Shown: positions 15,939 to 24,440 of the stretch, piece after piece
Layout: every line of letters begins with the position of its first letter
How positions within the stretch are numbered: position 1 is the stretch's first letter
NCBI RefSeq assembly: GCF_021117295.1
Contig: NZ_CP088247.1
Location: 1,627,001-1,691,000 of the forward strand
Direction: 5' to 3'
Source of the DNA: Methylorubrum sp. B1-46
GTDB taxonomy: Bacteria; Pseudomonadota; Alphaproteobacteria; Rhizobiales; Beijerinckiaceae
Length of the DNA: 64,000 bases
The notes under the pieces: model-generated
The model's input: the letters and a program-made list of their open reading frames with translations, nothing else
Told to the model about the DNA's origin: nothing
Database searches by the model: none
Position numbers and translations under genes: made by a program

Positions 15939-16341
15939 GGTTGCGCGCGATTCCAGGCCAAAGCCAATCATACCGAATCCGGTTAATCCCTTCGGTAGGG
16001 CTGTCCCCCGTCATCCGGGGCCGCGCAGCGGAAGCCGGGATCCACCCGTGATGCGGGAGGCCCGGCGCCTGCGAGGCCAGTCGTGGATTCCGGGTTCGCC
16101 TGCGGCGCCCCGGAATGACGAAGGTCAACGCAAGGTCGAACTCTCCAAGCGGAAACAGTATCAGATCGACGTTGAAGGGCTGCTAAGTGGAAAGCAGCCC
16201 TTCCAGCTGGCCAGGACATTTTGGCGAAAAGCGCTTGCCTATTCTTCGCGCATTGATTCCCAAGTTTTTGGATAATATATTTGATCTGCAACCATGATGT
16301 GTCGTTGCAGATTTCTGTAGTGCGCCAAGCCTTTGCCTGAA
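15939..16341. other. Intergenic region between cobO and the chemoreceptor gene
   Basis: 403 bases without a credible gene. It contains a small hairpin (TACCGAA at 15971-15977 with TTCGGTA at 15991-15997) that may act as a weak terminator for cobO, then the large palindromic repeat at 16006-16120. A less GC-rich stretch (about 16140-16330) follows up to the end of the chemoreceptor gene. Confidence 0.6.
16006..16120. repeat. Intergenic palindromic repeat (CCGTCAT...GGATCCAC / GTGGATTCC...ATGACG type)
   Basis: An imperfect inverted repeat. The left arm at about 16006-16045 carries CCGTCATCCGGGG and AGCCGGGATCCAC; the right arm at about 16083-16120 carries GTGGATTCCGGGTTCG and GCGCCCCGGAATGACG. 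The reverse complement of the right arm matches the left with a few changes and one indel. About 37 bases, also with short inverted repeats, lie between. Similar palindromes are common between genes in alphaproteobacteria. This family differs from the CCCTCTCCCC hairpins in cobN and at 29894. Confidence 0.8.
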
Positions 16342-18495
16342 CTAGGCTGCGCGGACGTTCGCGAGAAACTGCTCCATTTCGACGCGTAGCGCATTGGATT
16401 GCCCTGCCAGGCCATTGGCGGCTGATGCAACGGCCTGAGCGGCGTGCCCGGCGCCCTCCGCCTCCTGCGCGACCTCGGCGATGTTCGTGGTCACCTCCGA
16501 GGTGCCAGCCGAGGCCTGAGCCATGCTTCGCACGATCTCCTGCGTCGTTACACCCTGCTCCTCAATCGCGGTCGCGATGTTCGTGGTCACGCCGCTCATG
16601 GACTGGATCTGACGGGCGATATCCTGGATTGCCTTAGCAGCGCCCGTGGTCGCTGCCTGGATCGCAGCGACTTGCTGGCCGATCTCGTCGGTCGCACGGG
16701 TCGTTTGGCTCGCCAACTCCTTCACCTCCGCAGCAACAACCGCGAAGCCGCGTCCGGCCTCACCCGCGCGCGCCGCCTCGATCGTGGCATTGAGGGCAAG
16801 CAGGTTGGTCTGACTCGCAATGTTCGAGACGAGACCGACGACGTCCCCAATGCGGGTCGCCGCCTGGGCAAGAGCCGCCATCGTCTCCTCGGTGCACGAG
16901 GCTGCCTGCACGGCAGAAGCCGACATCCCGGCGGCCTGCTCTACTTGGCGGCCGATCTCCTCGACGGTCGCGCCGAGTTCCTCCGCCGCGGCCGCCACGG
17001 CATTGACGTTGTCGGCTGTCTGATGCGCTGCGCCAGCCACACTGGTCGAACGCTGTGCCGTTCCGGCAACCGCGTTTTGCATCGTGGCAGCCGAGCCCTG
17101 CAAGTCTGCGACCGCTTGTGCGACGCTGGTGACGATGCCCCCAACGGAGCGCTCAAACCTGTCCGCGAGGTCGCGCAGCAAGGAGCGGCGAGCCTGCTCC
17201 TCACGCAAACGCGCGGCCTCCGTGGTCTTGAGTTGCTCGGCCGCTTCTTCCAGTGACATGTCTCGGATTGTCACCACTGCTCGGGCGATGTCGCCGATCT
17301 CGTCGGAGCGCCGGCTGCCAGGAACCTCTGCCAGCGCCTGCCGGGCCGCGAGCGCCTTTAGAGCCCGGGTGAGCGCATCAAGAGGTGTGACGATCGACCG
17401 GGCGAACAGCAGGCCGAGGATAGCCGTGCCGACAAGTACCGCCAGTGCGATGAAGGCAAGTGTCCGCGACAGGGTCTGTACGGCACCGATTGCCTCGGCC
17501 TCCGCCTGCTCGGCCACGACCGTCCAGGGCGCGCCGAGCACCGACACGGCGGCGCTCGCTGCCATGTGAGTGCCATCGGCGCCCGGGTAGGTGAAACTGC
17601 CGCCCACAAGTTGGGCTGCTCCCAACCCGAGGTCCGATATAGGCGCGCCAGCCTTCACACTGGGGTTGAGCGGCGGGTTTGAGCGTAGGCGCCCATCTGT
17701 GCCGGTCGCCAAGATCTGCCCGGTCTCACCGAGCCCTGCACGCTTCGTCAGCGTCCGATCGAACAGCGCCGGGGTGACGCGCAGCGCGACGAAGCCGATC
17801 CGCTCCGCGGCCTGGGCCGTGCCCATGGCGACGTTGGCGCGCTTGGTCATCGCGCGGCCGATAAAGGCCGAGGGACCCGTGCCGACCGGGTATGACGCGA
17901 AATCCTCGAACGTGGTTGCTGCCGGATCCTGCCCCTTCAGACGTTCGACGAGACGGGCGAGGCCGGTTCCCTTGAGGTTCGGATCATCGAGCGACTTGGC
18001 AAAGTCTTCGCCTTTGGTCGTCGTGTAGACGATGCGGCCACTCTCATCGAGGAATATCAGGTCCGCATAACCTGGCTCGGCCACGATTCGGCGGGCTACC
18101 TCCTGCACCTTGGCGTGACGGCGCCCGTACATTGCTGTTGTCGGTGTGCTGTCGAGTGCAACCCGCGCCTCGACGGTTGCTGGCGATCGGAAAGCTTCGA
18201 CGATCCCGGTGAAGTCGGGCTTGGCTGGGTCAAGGTTCTCGATGAGATCAGGGAAGTTCGAGACGATTTGGGGGTGTCCAGCTGCGGCCAGGAAATCTGC
18301 CTGCATGCGGTCCGCTACCAGCTCGATGCCGTCGCGCCGGGCCGCAGCTGCCAGTTCAAGGCGCGCACCTGCCGCCTCAATGAGGCCGGACTTAGCGGAC
18401 GACCAACTGAAGCCGCCCATGGCCGCAGCGCTGATAAGGGCAAGACCGATTGTCGTTGCAGGCAGCCGGATCCCGAGCCGGGATGCGTTGATCAT
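16342..18495 (-). CDS. Methyl-accepting chemotaxis protein
   Basis: A 717-residue transmembrane chemoreceptor. TM1 is at residues 6-28, followed by an extracytoplasmic sensor of about 310 residues that probably has a Cache-like fold. TM2 is near 345-368 ([20 protein letters not shown]), then a HAMP domain. The signalling hairpin tip is [19 protein letters not shown] near residue 570, preceded by [16 protein letters not shown]. There is no C-terminal CheR-binding pentapeptide. The ligand is unknown. The ATG at 18495 gives a normal N-terminus; in-frame starts at 18516 and 18522 are possible. The gene stands alone, with no che genes nearby. Confidence 0.93.
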   Translation of the reverse strand: MINASRLGIRLPATTIGLALISAAAMGGFSWSSAKSGLIEAAGARLELAAAARRDGIELVADRMQADFLAAAGHPQIVSNFPDLIENLDPAKPDFTGIVEAFRSPATVEARVALDSTPTTAMYGRRHAKVQEVARRIVAEPGYADLIFLDESGRIVYTTTKGEDFAKSLDDPNLKGTGLARLVERLKGQDPAATTFEDFASYPVGTGPSAFIGRAMTKRANVAMGTAQAAERIGFVALRVTPALFDRTLTKRAGLGETGQILATGTDGRLRSNPPLNPSVKAGAPISDLGLGAAQLVGGSFTYPGADGTHMAASAAVSVLGAPWTVVAEQAEAEAIGAVQTLSRTLAFIALAVLVGTAILGLLFARSIVTPLDALTRALKALAARQALAEVPGSRRSDEIGDIARAVVTIRDMSLEEAAEQLKTTEAARLREEQARRSLLRDLADRFERSVGGIVTSVAQAVADLQGSAATMQNAVAGTAQRSTSVAGAAHQTADNVNAVAAAAEELGATVEEIGRQVEQAAGMSASAVQAASCTEETMAALAQAATRIGDVVGLVSNIASQTNLLALNATIEAARAGEAGRGFAVVAAEVKELASQTTRATDEIGQQVAAIQAATTGAAKAIQDIARQIQSMSGVTTNIATAIEEQGVTTQEIVRSMAQASAGTSEVTTNIAEVAQEAEGAGHAAQAVASAANGLAGQSNALRVEMEQFLANVRAA

Positions 18496-18805
18496 GGTGT
18501 TGCGTCTCGACGGCATACTCAAGAGATCGCTGGAATGCCCAGTCGACTCTTAACTTTCGTTTAAGTTGCATAAAATTACGCATCGCCTGCATAGATACAT
18601 CACTGCTGAACGTTAGGCGCCGAATGCATAATCAGGCTGCGACTTTCCGGCCCTGCGAAATGACGCTCAGCCGTAGCGCGCAGTCTATCCGTAAGCCCAG
18701 TCCCAACTCAGCCCAGACCTTCAAGGACCTGATGCACACGCCTGAAGTACGGCCTCCTGATAGCGTAGGGAGGGCAGCTTAAGGTCGAAAGCGGCTAGGT
18801 CTTAG
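18496..18805. other. Intergenic region upstream of the chemoreceptor and left of the IS element
   Basis: 310 bases with no supported gene. An AT-richer block with a CTTAA...TTAAG inverted repeat (18549-18565) lies just upstream of the chemoreceptor and may be part of its promoter. The rest, up to the left target-site copy TTAG (18802-18805), shows no recognisable coding sequence and may be decayed material linked to the antitoxin remnant beyond the IS. Confidence 0.5.
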
Positions 18806-19665
18806 AGGCTGTTATGAACCGGCTACGAGTAGAGCAGCCTTCCTGAGCATGAGGCAGACGAAGGCGACGAGGTGCAGGTCTGCCAATGTGCTTGCATATC
18901 GCTCGTAGTCTTTGACGAGCCGGCGGAAGCGGGTGGCCCAGGCGAAGGAGCGCTCGACGACCCAGCGCCGGGGCAGCAGCACGAAGCCGCGCTTGGCCTC
19001 GGGCAGCTTCACGACTTCCAGGTCGATGCCGTGCTTGCGCGCGGCTGTGGCCGCCTTGTCGCCGGTGTAGCCCTGATCGACGAAGGCGATCTCGACGTGA
19101 TCGTCAGTGACCGCCTGCACGGCCTTGGCCAGATGCTCGACCTGAGCACGGTCATCAGTGTTGGCTGGCGTGACGTGCAGAGCCAGAAGATGGCCGAGCG
19201 TGTCCACCGCCATGTGCAGCTTCGAGCCCTGCTTGCGCTTGGCCCCGTCGTAGCCGGCCCGCTCGCCGCTCTCGGGCGTCGCCCGCAGCGTGCGGCTGTC
19301 GAGGATGGCCGCCGAGGGCTCGGCCTTGCGCTCGGCCGCCAAGCGCAGAACGGCGCGAAGGTCCTCCGCCAGTTGCTCGAAGCAGCCCGCCGACAGCCAG
19401 CGTTGCGCCTGCTGGTAGACCGCCGCCCACGGCGGCAGGTCGTGGGGCATCCAGCGCCACGGCGCGCCTGTCTTCACCACGTAGCGCAACCCGTTGAACA
19501 CTTCCCGCAACGGATGCGCGCGTTGGCCCGCATCCTCGCGCACCAGCGTCAGATACGGAGCGACCAACGCCCATTCGTCGTCGGACACATCGGACGGGTA
19601 GGCTTTCCGGGACTGGCTCATGACCCATCATCTGAGCCGCCCAGCCGATAGGTCCATAACAGCCT
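18806..19665 (-). mobile_element. IS5-family insertion sequence, complete, 860 bp
   Basis: A single transposase gene is enclosed by perfect 11-base terminal inverted repeats: AGGCTGTTATG at 18806-18816 and CATAACAGCCT at 19655-19665. A few more matching bases lie inside (ACC...CGGCT). A 4-base direct repeat TTAG flanks both ends (18802-18805 and 19666-19669), which fits the YTAR target preference of the IS5 group. The ends, the target duplication and the open transposase indicate an intact and probably recent insertion. Confidence 0.9.
18812..19621 (-). CDS. IS5-family DDE transposase
   Basis: A 269-residue transposase. The N-terminal DUF4096-type domain carries YPSDVSDDEWALVAPYL and GLRYVVKTGAPWRWMPHDLP. 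The DDE nuclease has its first Asp in AAILDSRTL (about residue 107), the second in IAFVDQGYTGDKA and the Glu in RRWVVERSFAWATRFRRL, the classic Y-(2)-R-(3)-E-like region of IS4/IS5 enzymes. The frame is uninterrupted from ATG 19621 to a stop inside the left repeat. It catalyses transposition of the 860-bp element. Confidence 0.95.
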   Translation of the reverse strand: MSQSRKAYPSDVSDDEWALVAPYLTLVREDAGQRAHPLREVFNGLRYVVKTGAPWRWMPHDLPPWAAVYQQAQRWLSAGCFEQLAEDLRAVLRLAAERKAEPSAAILDSRTLRATPESGERAGYDGAKRKQGSKLHMAVDTLGHLLALHVTPANTDDRAQVEHLAKAVQAVTDDHVEIAFVDQGYTGDKAATAARKHGIDLEVVKLPEAKRGFVLLPRRWVVERSFAWATRFRRLVKDYERYASTLADLHLVAFVCLMLRKAALLVAGS

Positions 19666-19706
19666 TTAGGGGCAAGCTAATTCAGTAGAGACCTTGAAAG
19701 CCAGCC

Positions 19707-20082
19707 ATGGAGATCCGCCTGATCCGCATGGGTGTCGACCTGACCGAGGCGTTACGAGAAATCAGCCGGCTCCGTGGGCCCTGCGGGAACGCCGGAGGGC
19801 GACAAGCTCGATGTCCTGGCACGCCGGCGGGCGCCTATGAGCGGGCACAGCCTCTGGTGCCGGAGAGCGATCCCGTCGAGATCCTTCACTTCGCCATCGG
19901 CGAGAGGGGATGGTCACAGGCCGAGGGGGCCGGGCTTCTCGGCGCCCGCGCGCAGGCCTCCGAGATCCTGAACCGCAAACATCCGCTCAGCCTGGAACAG
20001 ATCCGACGGATCGCGGAAGGCGTGGCAGCTGCCGATCGCCGCTCCGGCGAGACCGTATCGCCTCAAGCGGGACGCGGCCTGA
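19707..20082 (+). pseudogene. HigA-like helix-turn-helix antitoxin remnant with frameshifts
   Basis: Three reading frames together rebuild one HigA/COG5499-type antitoxin. It begins MEIRLIRMGVDLTEALREIS, moves to another frame for GTPEGDKLDVLA (about 19787-19823) and returns for AYERAQPLVPESDPVEILHF. The HTH follows as GERGWSQAEGAGLLGARAQA and SEILNRKHPLSLEQIRRIAE. The tail AWQLPIAAPARPYRLKRDAA then lies in a third frame ending at 20082. At least three indels are therefore needed. No HigB toxin gene is seen upstream; the IS5 element starts 41 bases away. The 137-residue continuous frame (to 20120) could still be translated but would have an altered middle and C-terminus. Confidence 0.75.
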
Positions 20083-20092
20083 GCCGCGTCCC
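20069..20092. terminator. Perfect 10-bp hairpin between convergent ends (possible weak terminator)
   Basis: GGGACGCGGC (20069-20078) pairs perfectly with GCCGCGTCCC (20083-20092) around a CTGA loop. It overlaps the end of the antitoxin remnant and lies just beyond the stop of the Fae-like gene on the other strand. Neither side has a T tract, so termination is possible but not shown. Confidence 0.35.
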
Positions 20093-20106
20093 TCACCCGT
20101 CGAGAA

Positions 20107-20655
20107 TCAATACTCGATGATGTCTTCGAGCGCGTAGTGCTTCACCGTCTTGCGGTTGGCGATCAGCTCGTCGATCGTCGGCTCGCCCTTCATGGCGCGG
20201 GCGATGGCGAGCTTCGTCGCCTCGTAGTTGGTGCGGTAGAGATCCTTGCGGTCGAGGTTCTCGTCCTTGGCGCAGCGCTCGTCGAGCCAGATCGTGATGA
20301 TCATGCACAGCTCGTCGAGCCCGTCCTTCGGCAGGATGCCCTCGATCACGCAATCGATGATCGCATCACCCGTGGCCGCCTGGACCACGCCGCCGAGAAG
20401 CTCGGCATATTCGGCGGTGTGGATCGTGACCTTGGTGGTCATGATCGTGGCGGGGCGCACGAGCTGGTTGAGGTCGCGCACCACGAACATGCGGGTGTGG
20501 CCCTGCACCTGCCCCAGCATGCTCGCGAAGCCGTGGCCCACGGGCCCGCGGGTGGAGCCGATCAGCACCTCCGGCATCGCGTCGGTGAACTGCCCTTCGG
20601 CCGCGAGCACGGTCGCCTCGCCGGTGCGGAACCAGATCTCGGACATGTCGGTCAT
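20107..20655 (-). CDS. Formaldehyde-activating enzyme paralogue (Fae-like)
   Basis: A 182-residue protein related to Fae, which condenses formaldehyde with tetrahydromethanopterin in methylotrophs. Matching segments are RTGEATVLAAEG, VLIGSTRGPVGHGFAS, TTKVTIHTAEYAELLGG and the very characteristic TNYEATKLAIARAMKGEP near the C-terminus. In true Fae a histidine in AHIDLIIGPRGS is proposed as the catalytic base. The aligned segment here reads AMPEVLIGSTRGP, with Met in that place, so activity is doubtful. It stands alone, not with other C1 genes. The ATG at 20646 is an alternative start with a GGGATGA site. Confidence 0.85.
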   Translation of the reverse strand: MTDMSEIWFRTGEATVLAAEGQFTDAMPEVLIGSTRGPVGHGFASMLGQVQGHTRMFVVRDLNQLVRPATIMTTKVTIHTAEYAELLGGVVQAATGDAIIDCVIEGILPKDGLDELCMIITIWLDERCAKDENLDRKDLYRTNYEATKLAIARAMKGEPTIDELIANRKTVKHYALEDIIEY

Positions 20656-20906
20656 CCCATGATGGTGTGAGGTCGCGCCCGGCGGGCGGTCGGCGCGCAG
20701 ACACCATCCCCGGCCGCCCGCGTCAATCGCCTGTCGGCGCATCGGCGACCGGCCTGCGGTTCGCCTTGGCGGCTCTCGGCGGGACCGCGCCCGCCGCCTT
20801 CCGGGCCGGATGTCCCGCTGAAGCGGCGCCCCTGGTCTGCGACCGGAAAATCGCCCATGTAAAATTGCTCGTGCCAGGATCGCACGAGACCGGAAGGACC
20901 GATTCG

Positions 20907-21173
20907 ATGAGCGAGCCCGGCCAGGGCGACCGACGAGGCGAAAGGCAAGGCGACAGGCGCGGCGAGCGGAGCGGCCGGGAGGCGGGCTGGAGCCTGTCCG
21001 CCACGCCGGAGGGCGAGGGCGTGCGCCTGGAACTCGGCCTGCCCGATCTCGGCGGCCGCCCCGTCACCGCGGTGATCCGCCTCGACCGCGGCGAGGCGCG
21101 GGCCTTCGCCCGGGCGCTGCTGGCCGCGGCGGGCGATGCGACCGAGCGAACCTTCGTCGAGCCCGACCGCTGA
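20907..21173 (+). CDS. Small hypothetical protein, 88 residues
   Basis: Soluble protein of unknown function. The first 30 residues are highly charged and repetitive (GDRRGERQGDRRGERSGRE). They are followed by a compact domain (WSLSATPEGEGVRLELGLPD, then VTAVIRLDRGEARAFARALL) that looks like a small beta-sheet plus helix. A GGAAGGA ribosome site lies about eight bases before the ATG, supporting this start over the upstream frame that opens at 20667. It is convergent with the lipoprotein gene at 21179. No family recognised. Confidence 0.6.
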   Translation: MSEPGQGDRRGERQGDRRGERSGREAGWSLSATPEGEGVRLELGLPDLGGRPVTAVIRLDRGEARAFARALLAAAGDATERTFVEPDR

Positions 21174-21178
21174 TCTTA

Positions 21179-21625
21179 TCAGCGCTGCGTGCGCCGTCCG
21201 GGCAGGCGCGGCACCACCGTGCCGCGCGGCTCCACCGGCGCATCGCAGGCGTAGGCGAACTCGGTCTGCAGGTCGCTGAACACGGTCTCGCCGGTGATCT
21301 TGCAATCCTCGCGCACGGTCTCGTCGAGATAGGTGCGCGCCGCGGTGCGGAAGCGCGCGGCGCGGGTCTCGGCGGGCGGACGGCCGGCGCCGAGGCTGCC
21401 GACATCGCAGCCCGTGACCTCGCGCAGGGCGTTCGAGACCACCAGAACCCGGCGGCGCTGGCGGTTGTCGTAGATCTCGTAGGGCTCGTTGCAGCCGATG
21501 GTGACGACCTGCGGCACCTGGGAGACATAGGTCTGGGAGATGTAGCCGAAGCCGGTGCAGCCCGAGACAGACAGGCTGACGCCCAAAGCGAGCGGGAGCG
21601 CGAGTCGCCGAACTGTCGTCGCCAT
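21179..21625 (-). CDS. Putative lipoprotein, 148 residues
   Basis: An N-terminal signal peptide (RRLALPLALGVSLSVSGC) ends in a lipobox-like VSGC, so the mature protein is probably lipid-anchored. The rest contains VVTIGCNEPYEIYDNRQRRR, a region with paired cysteines (GCDVG, EDCKI, YACDA) and a basic proline-rich tail. No function is recognised. The ATG at 21625 has GAGG a few bases upstream; in-frame ATGs at 21637 and 21649 are alternatives. It converges on the small gene ending at 21173 with five bases between. Confidence 0.7.
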   Translation of the reverse strand: MATTVRRLALPLALGVSLSVSGCTGFGYISQTYVSQVPQVVTIGCNEPYEIYDNRQRRRVLVVSNALREVTGCDVGSLGAGRPPAETRAARFRTAARTYLDETVREDCKITGETVFSDLQTEFAYACDAPVEPRGTVVPRLPGRRTQR

Positions 21626-21649
21626 CTGCCGCCTCATACCCGCACCCAT

Positions 21650-22149
21650 CGGCCGCCCGTCAAAAGGGGCGGGAACCGGCGCATTGAAACAGTCCAGCTT
21701 GCCCGGTCAAGCCAGCGGCGGCGCGATGGGTCCCGCGCGTGTCCCATGCAGGCCGGACTTCGAACCCGACGCCGGAGGGCAAGCCCGAGGATACCACCCG
21801 GCACCGTCGGCCTCCGTCACCATCGTCCCTCCGGCACGACCCGCGACCGAAATCGCCACCACGTTCGAAGGCTCAAGATAATCCTTCGTCTTCGCGCAAG
21901 TCCTGCGGGAGCGATCTCTCCGACTGCACGAAATAAACGGATGATTATTCCGTTGACCCGGCGCGCTCGTCACGGCGACATTGATGTGCGGTTCGACCTC
22001 GACAGCACGCATCCGGAACAGCCTCGCGAACGGGACTGATCTGAGGCGGGCGATTAAAGAGGACGGACGGCCTCAACCTTCCCGAAAACGTTCTCCCGGA
22101 GTCCCCGCGGCTCCGAACGACCTCGGCTGCCCATTCCGGAGCTTGTCCC
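21650..22149. other. Intergenic region upstream of the sulfurtransferase gene
   Basis: About 500 bases with no supported gene. A less GC-rich stretch at about 21840-21960 contains an inverted repeat AACGGA (21936-21941) / TCCGTT (21949-21954) next to a TTGAC (21953-21957), which could be an operator and -35 element for the downstream sulfurtransferase transporter pair. This is inference from sequence character only. Confidence 0.45.
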
Positions 22150-23145
22150 GTGCTGCGCAAATCCGCCTTCCTGCTCACGATCGCCGCGGGCCTTCTCGCA
22201 CCGACAGGCCTGTGCGCCGCGCCGGACCCGGCGGCCAAGGCTTCCAAGGACAGCACCGCCAAGGACAGCGCCGCCAAGCCGGGCGCGGCGCAGGACAGCC
22301 CTCTCGTCTCGACCGAGTGGCTGGAGAAGAACCTCGATGCCAAGAACGTCCGCATCGTCGAGGTCAGCGTCGAGCCGGGCGTGTTCGAGCGCGGCCACAT
22401 TCCCGGTGCCCAGAACGTCGCCTGGCACACCGACCTCGTCGAGACGGTGAGCCGCGACATCGCCGGGCCGGAGAAGTTCACCGCCCTCGCCCGTCGCCTC
22501 GGCATCGACCGGGACACGACCGTGGTGCTCTACGGCGACAACAACAACTGGTTCGCCGCCTGGGGCGCCTGGGTGCTCGCCCAGTACGGCCTCGTCGATA
22601 ACGTCAAGCTGCTCGACGGCGGACGCAAGAAGTGGGAGGCCGAGAAGCGTCCCTTCGACACCCGCACGACTGAGGTCGCCCCCTCGGCCTTCACGGCGCA
22701 GGCGCCCTCGGGCAAGCTGCGGGCGCGCTTCGCCGACGTGCTGGCGGTGGCCAAGCGGGAGCGGGACGAGCAGATCCTCGACATCCGCTCGCCCGACGAG
22801 TTCAGCGGCAAGGTCATCGCTCCCGCCGGCATCCAGGAACTGGCGATCCGCGCGGGCCACATCCCCGGCTCGGTCAATGTCCCCTGGGCCAAGGCTGTGA
22901 ACCCGGACGGCACGCTCAAGTCCAAGGAGGAGCTGAAGGCGCTCTACGCGGCGGCCGGCATCGACGGACGCAAGCCGATCATCACCTCCTGCCGCATCGG
23001 CGAGCGTTCGAGCCATTCCTGGTTCGTGCTGAGCCGCATCCTCGGCTACGACGCGCGCAACTACGACGGCTCCTGGACCGAGTACGGCAACGCGGTGGGC
23101 GTGCCGGTGGTCAACCTCGCCGGCACCGTCTGGGGCGGCAAGTGA
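22150..23145 (+). CDS. Exported thiosulfate/mercaptopyruvate-type sulfurtransferase (tandem rhodanese)
   Basis: A 331-residue periplasmic enzyme. A signal peptide (LLTIAAGLLAPTGLCAAP) precedes a lysine/alanine-rich linker and two rhodanese domains, about 50-175 and 190-330. The first, inactive domain has FERGHIPGAQNVAWHTDL. The second has ILDIRSPDEFSGK, GHIPGSVNVPW and the active-site loop TSCRIGERSSHSWFVL with Cys281. It would move sulfane sulfur between thiosulfate and a thiol or cyanide. The GTG start at 22150 gives the only good signal peptide. Its stop overlaps the transporter start (GTGA), so the two probably act together in sulfur handling. Confidence 0.92.
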   Translation: MLRKSAFLLTIAAGLLAPTGLCAAPDPAAKASKDSTAKDSAAKPGAAQDSPLVSTEWLEKNLDAKNVRIVEVSVEPGVFERGHIPGAQNVAWHTDLVETVSRDIAGPEKFTALARRLGIDRDTTVVLYGDNNNWFAAWGAWVLAQYGLVDNVKLLDGGRKKWEAEKRPFDTRTTEVAPSAFTAQAPSGKLRARFADVLAVAKRERDEQILDIRSPDEFSGKVIAPAGIQELAIRAGHIPGSVNVPWAKAVNPDGTLKSKEELKALYAAAGIDGRKPIITSCRIGERSSHSWFVLSRILGYDARNYDGSWTEYGNAVGVPVVNLAGTVWGGK

Positions 23146-24392
23146 GCGCCGGACCCGCGGGGGATGCACTGCCTCTCCCACCCCGAAGCGTGGGCGCGCC
23201 CGGAGCCGGGCGCGCTCTTCCCGTTCGGGCAGCCCTTCCCGTTCGGGCGGCTTTTGCCGCGCTCATCGCCACCGGGCTCGCGGCGGCGTCCTGGCGCCTC
23301 TCGGGCGAGCCCGGCGGCGCGCGCCTGGCCCTGTCCCTCGTCTTCGGTGCGCTGTTCGGCCTTGTGCTCCAGCGCAGCCGCTTCTGCTTCTACTGCCAGT
23401 GGCGCGACTACCTGGTCGCGGGCGACCCGCGGGGGATGCTCGGCATCCTGGCGGCGCTCGCGGCCGGCGCGGCGGGCTACGCCGTGGTGCTCGGCGCCTG
23501 GATGCCGGATCCTTCGGGCACCCGCCTGCCGCCGGACGCGCATATCGGTCCCGTGGGGCCGGTGCTCGCCCTGGCCGGGCTTGCCTTCGGCGCTGGCATG
23601 GCGGTGTCGGGCTCCTGCATCAGCGCCCATCTCTACCGCCTCGGCGAGGGCTCGCCAACGGCGCCCTTCGCGCTGCTCGGCACCGGACTCGGCTTCGTCC
23701 TCGGCTTCGCGAGCTGGAATCCGCTCTATCTCGCCAGCCTCTCCGAGGCGTCCGTGCTGTGGCTGCCGCGCCATCTCGGCTACGGCTTCAGCCTCGTGCT
23801 CACGCTGGCCCTGCTCGCCGCCCTGGCCTGGCCGCTGCTGCGCCGGCTGCCCGAGCCGGAGGCGCCGACCCGGCGCGATCCCTTCCACGCGGTGTTCGTG
23901 GCCCGCTGGCCGGTCTGGCTCGGGGGTCTCGCGGTCGGGGCGCTCGGGACGCTCGCCTATTTGCGGGTCGGCCCCCTCGGCGTCACCGCGGAGATCGGCG
24001 GTCGCTCGCGGCAGGCGGCGGGCGCGCTCGGCCTGCTGCCGGAGCGGCTGGAGGGCCTCGACACGTTTCGGGGTTGCGCCACCGCCGTGCGCGATGCGCT
24101 TCTCACGCCCAACGGCCTGTTCATCGGCGGCCTCGTGCTCGCCGCACTGGCCGCCGCCCTCGTCGCCGGTCAGTTCCGGCCCGTTCTGCCGACGCGGGGC
24201 CAGATCGTGCGCGGGTTGGGCGGCGGCGTGCTGCTGGGCTGGGGCGCGATGACGGGGCTCGGCTGCAGCGTCGGCACGCTGCTGTCGGGCATCATGGCCG
24301 GCGCCGTCTCGGGCTGGGTGTTCGGCGTGACGATGTTCGCCGGAGCGGCGGGAACGCTGTGGCTCGGGCGGCGCCTGGGATGGCTCGCCTGA
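23142..24392 (+). CDS. YeeE/YedE-family sulfur transporter
   Basis: A 416-residue integral membrane protein with about ten hydrophobic segments. Duplicated family signatures are QRSRFCFYCQW, FGAGMAVSGSCISAHLYRLG and, in the second half, WGAMTGLGCSVGTLLSG. The conserved cysteines in these motifs relay thiosulfate in characterised YeeE proteins. The start GTG (23142) overlaps the sulfurtransferase stop. The first 40 residues are an Arg/Ala/Pro-rich cytoplasmic lead containing a LPVRAA duplication. Probable substrate is thiosulfate or another reduced sulfur compound; no TusA/YeeD gene is adjacent. Confidence 0.88.
   Translation: MSAGPAGDALPLPPRSVGAPGAGRALPVRAALPVRAAFAALIATGLAAASWRLSGEPGGARLALSLVFGALFGLVLQRSRFCFYCQWRDYLVAGDPRGMLGILAALAAGAAGYAVVLGAWMPDPSGTRLPPDAHIGPVGPVLALAGLAFGAGMAVSGSCISAHLYRLGEGSPTAPFALLGTGLGFVLGFASWNPLYLASLSEASVLWLPRHLGYGFSLVLTLALLAALAWPLLRRLPEPEAPTRRDPFHAVFVARWPVWLGGLAVGALGTLAYLRVGPLGVTAEIGGRSRQAAGALGLLPERLEGLDTFRGCATAVRDALLTPNGLFIGGLVLAALAAALVAGQFRPVLPTRGQIVRGLGGGVLLGWGAMTGLGCSVGTLLSGIMAGAVSGWVFGVTMFAGAAGTLWLGRRLGWLA
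23217..23252. repeat. 18-bp tandem duplication within the YeeE-like gene
   Basis: Two adjacent copies of an 18-base unit containing CTTCCCGTTCGGGC (23217-23234 and 23235-23252, differing by about one base) encode a repeated LPVRAA in the N-terminal cytoplasmic segment. The frame is preserved. Probably a small in-gene slippage duplication. Confidence 0.7.
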
Positions 24393-24440
24393 CGCCGCTC
24401 GCGTCTTCCGTTCCCGGTCTCGATCCGCGATGATCCGCGC

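Noticed and set aside
21981..22601. Plus-strand frame of about 206 codons before and over the rhodanese start
   Set aside because: Most of it overlaps the rhodanese gene in another frame; the non-overlapping part has no recognisable domain.
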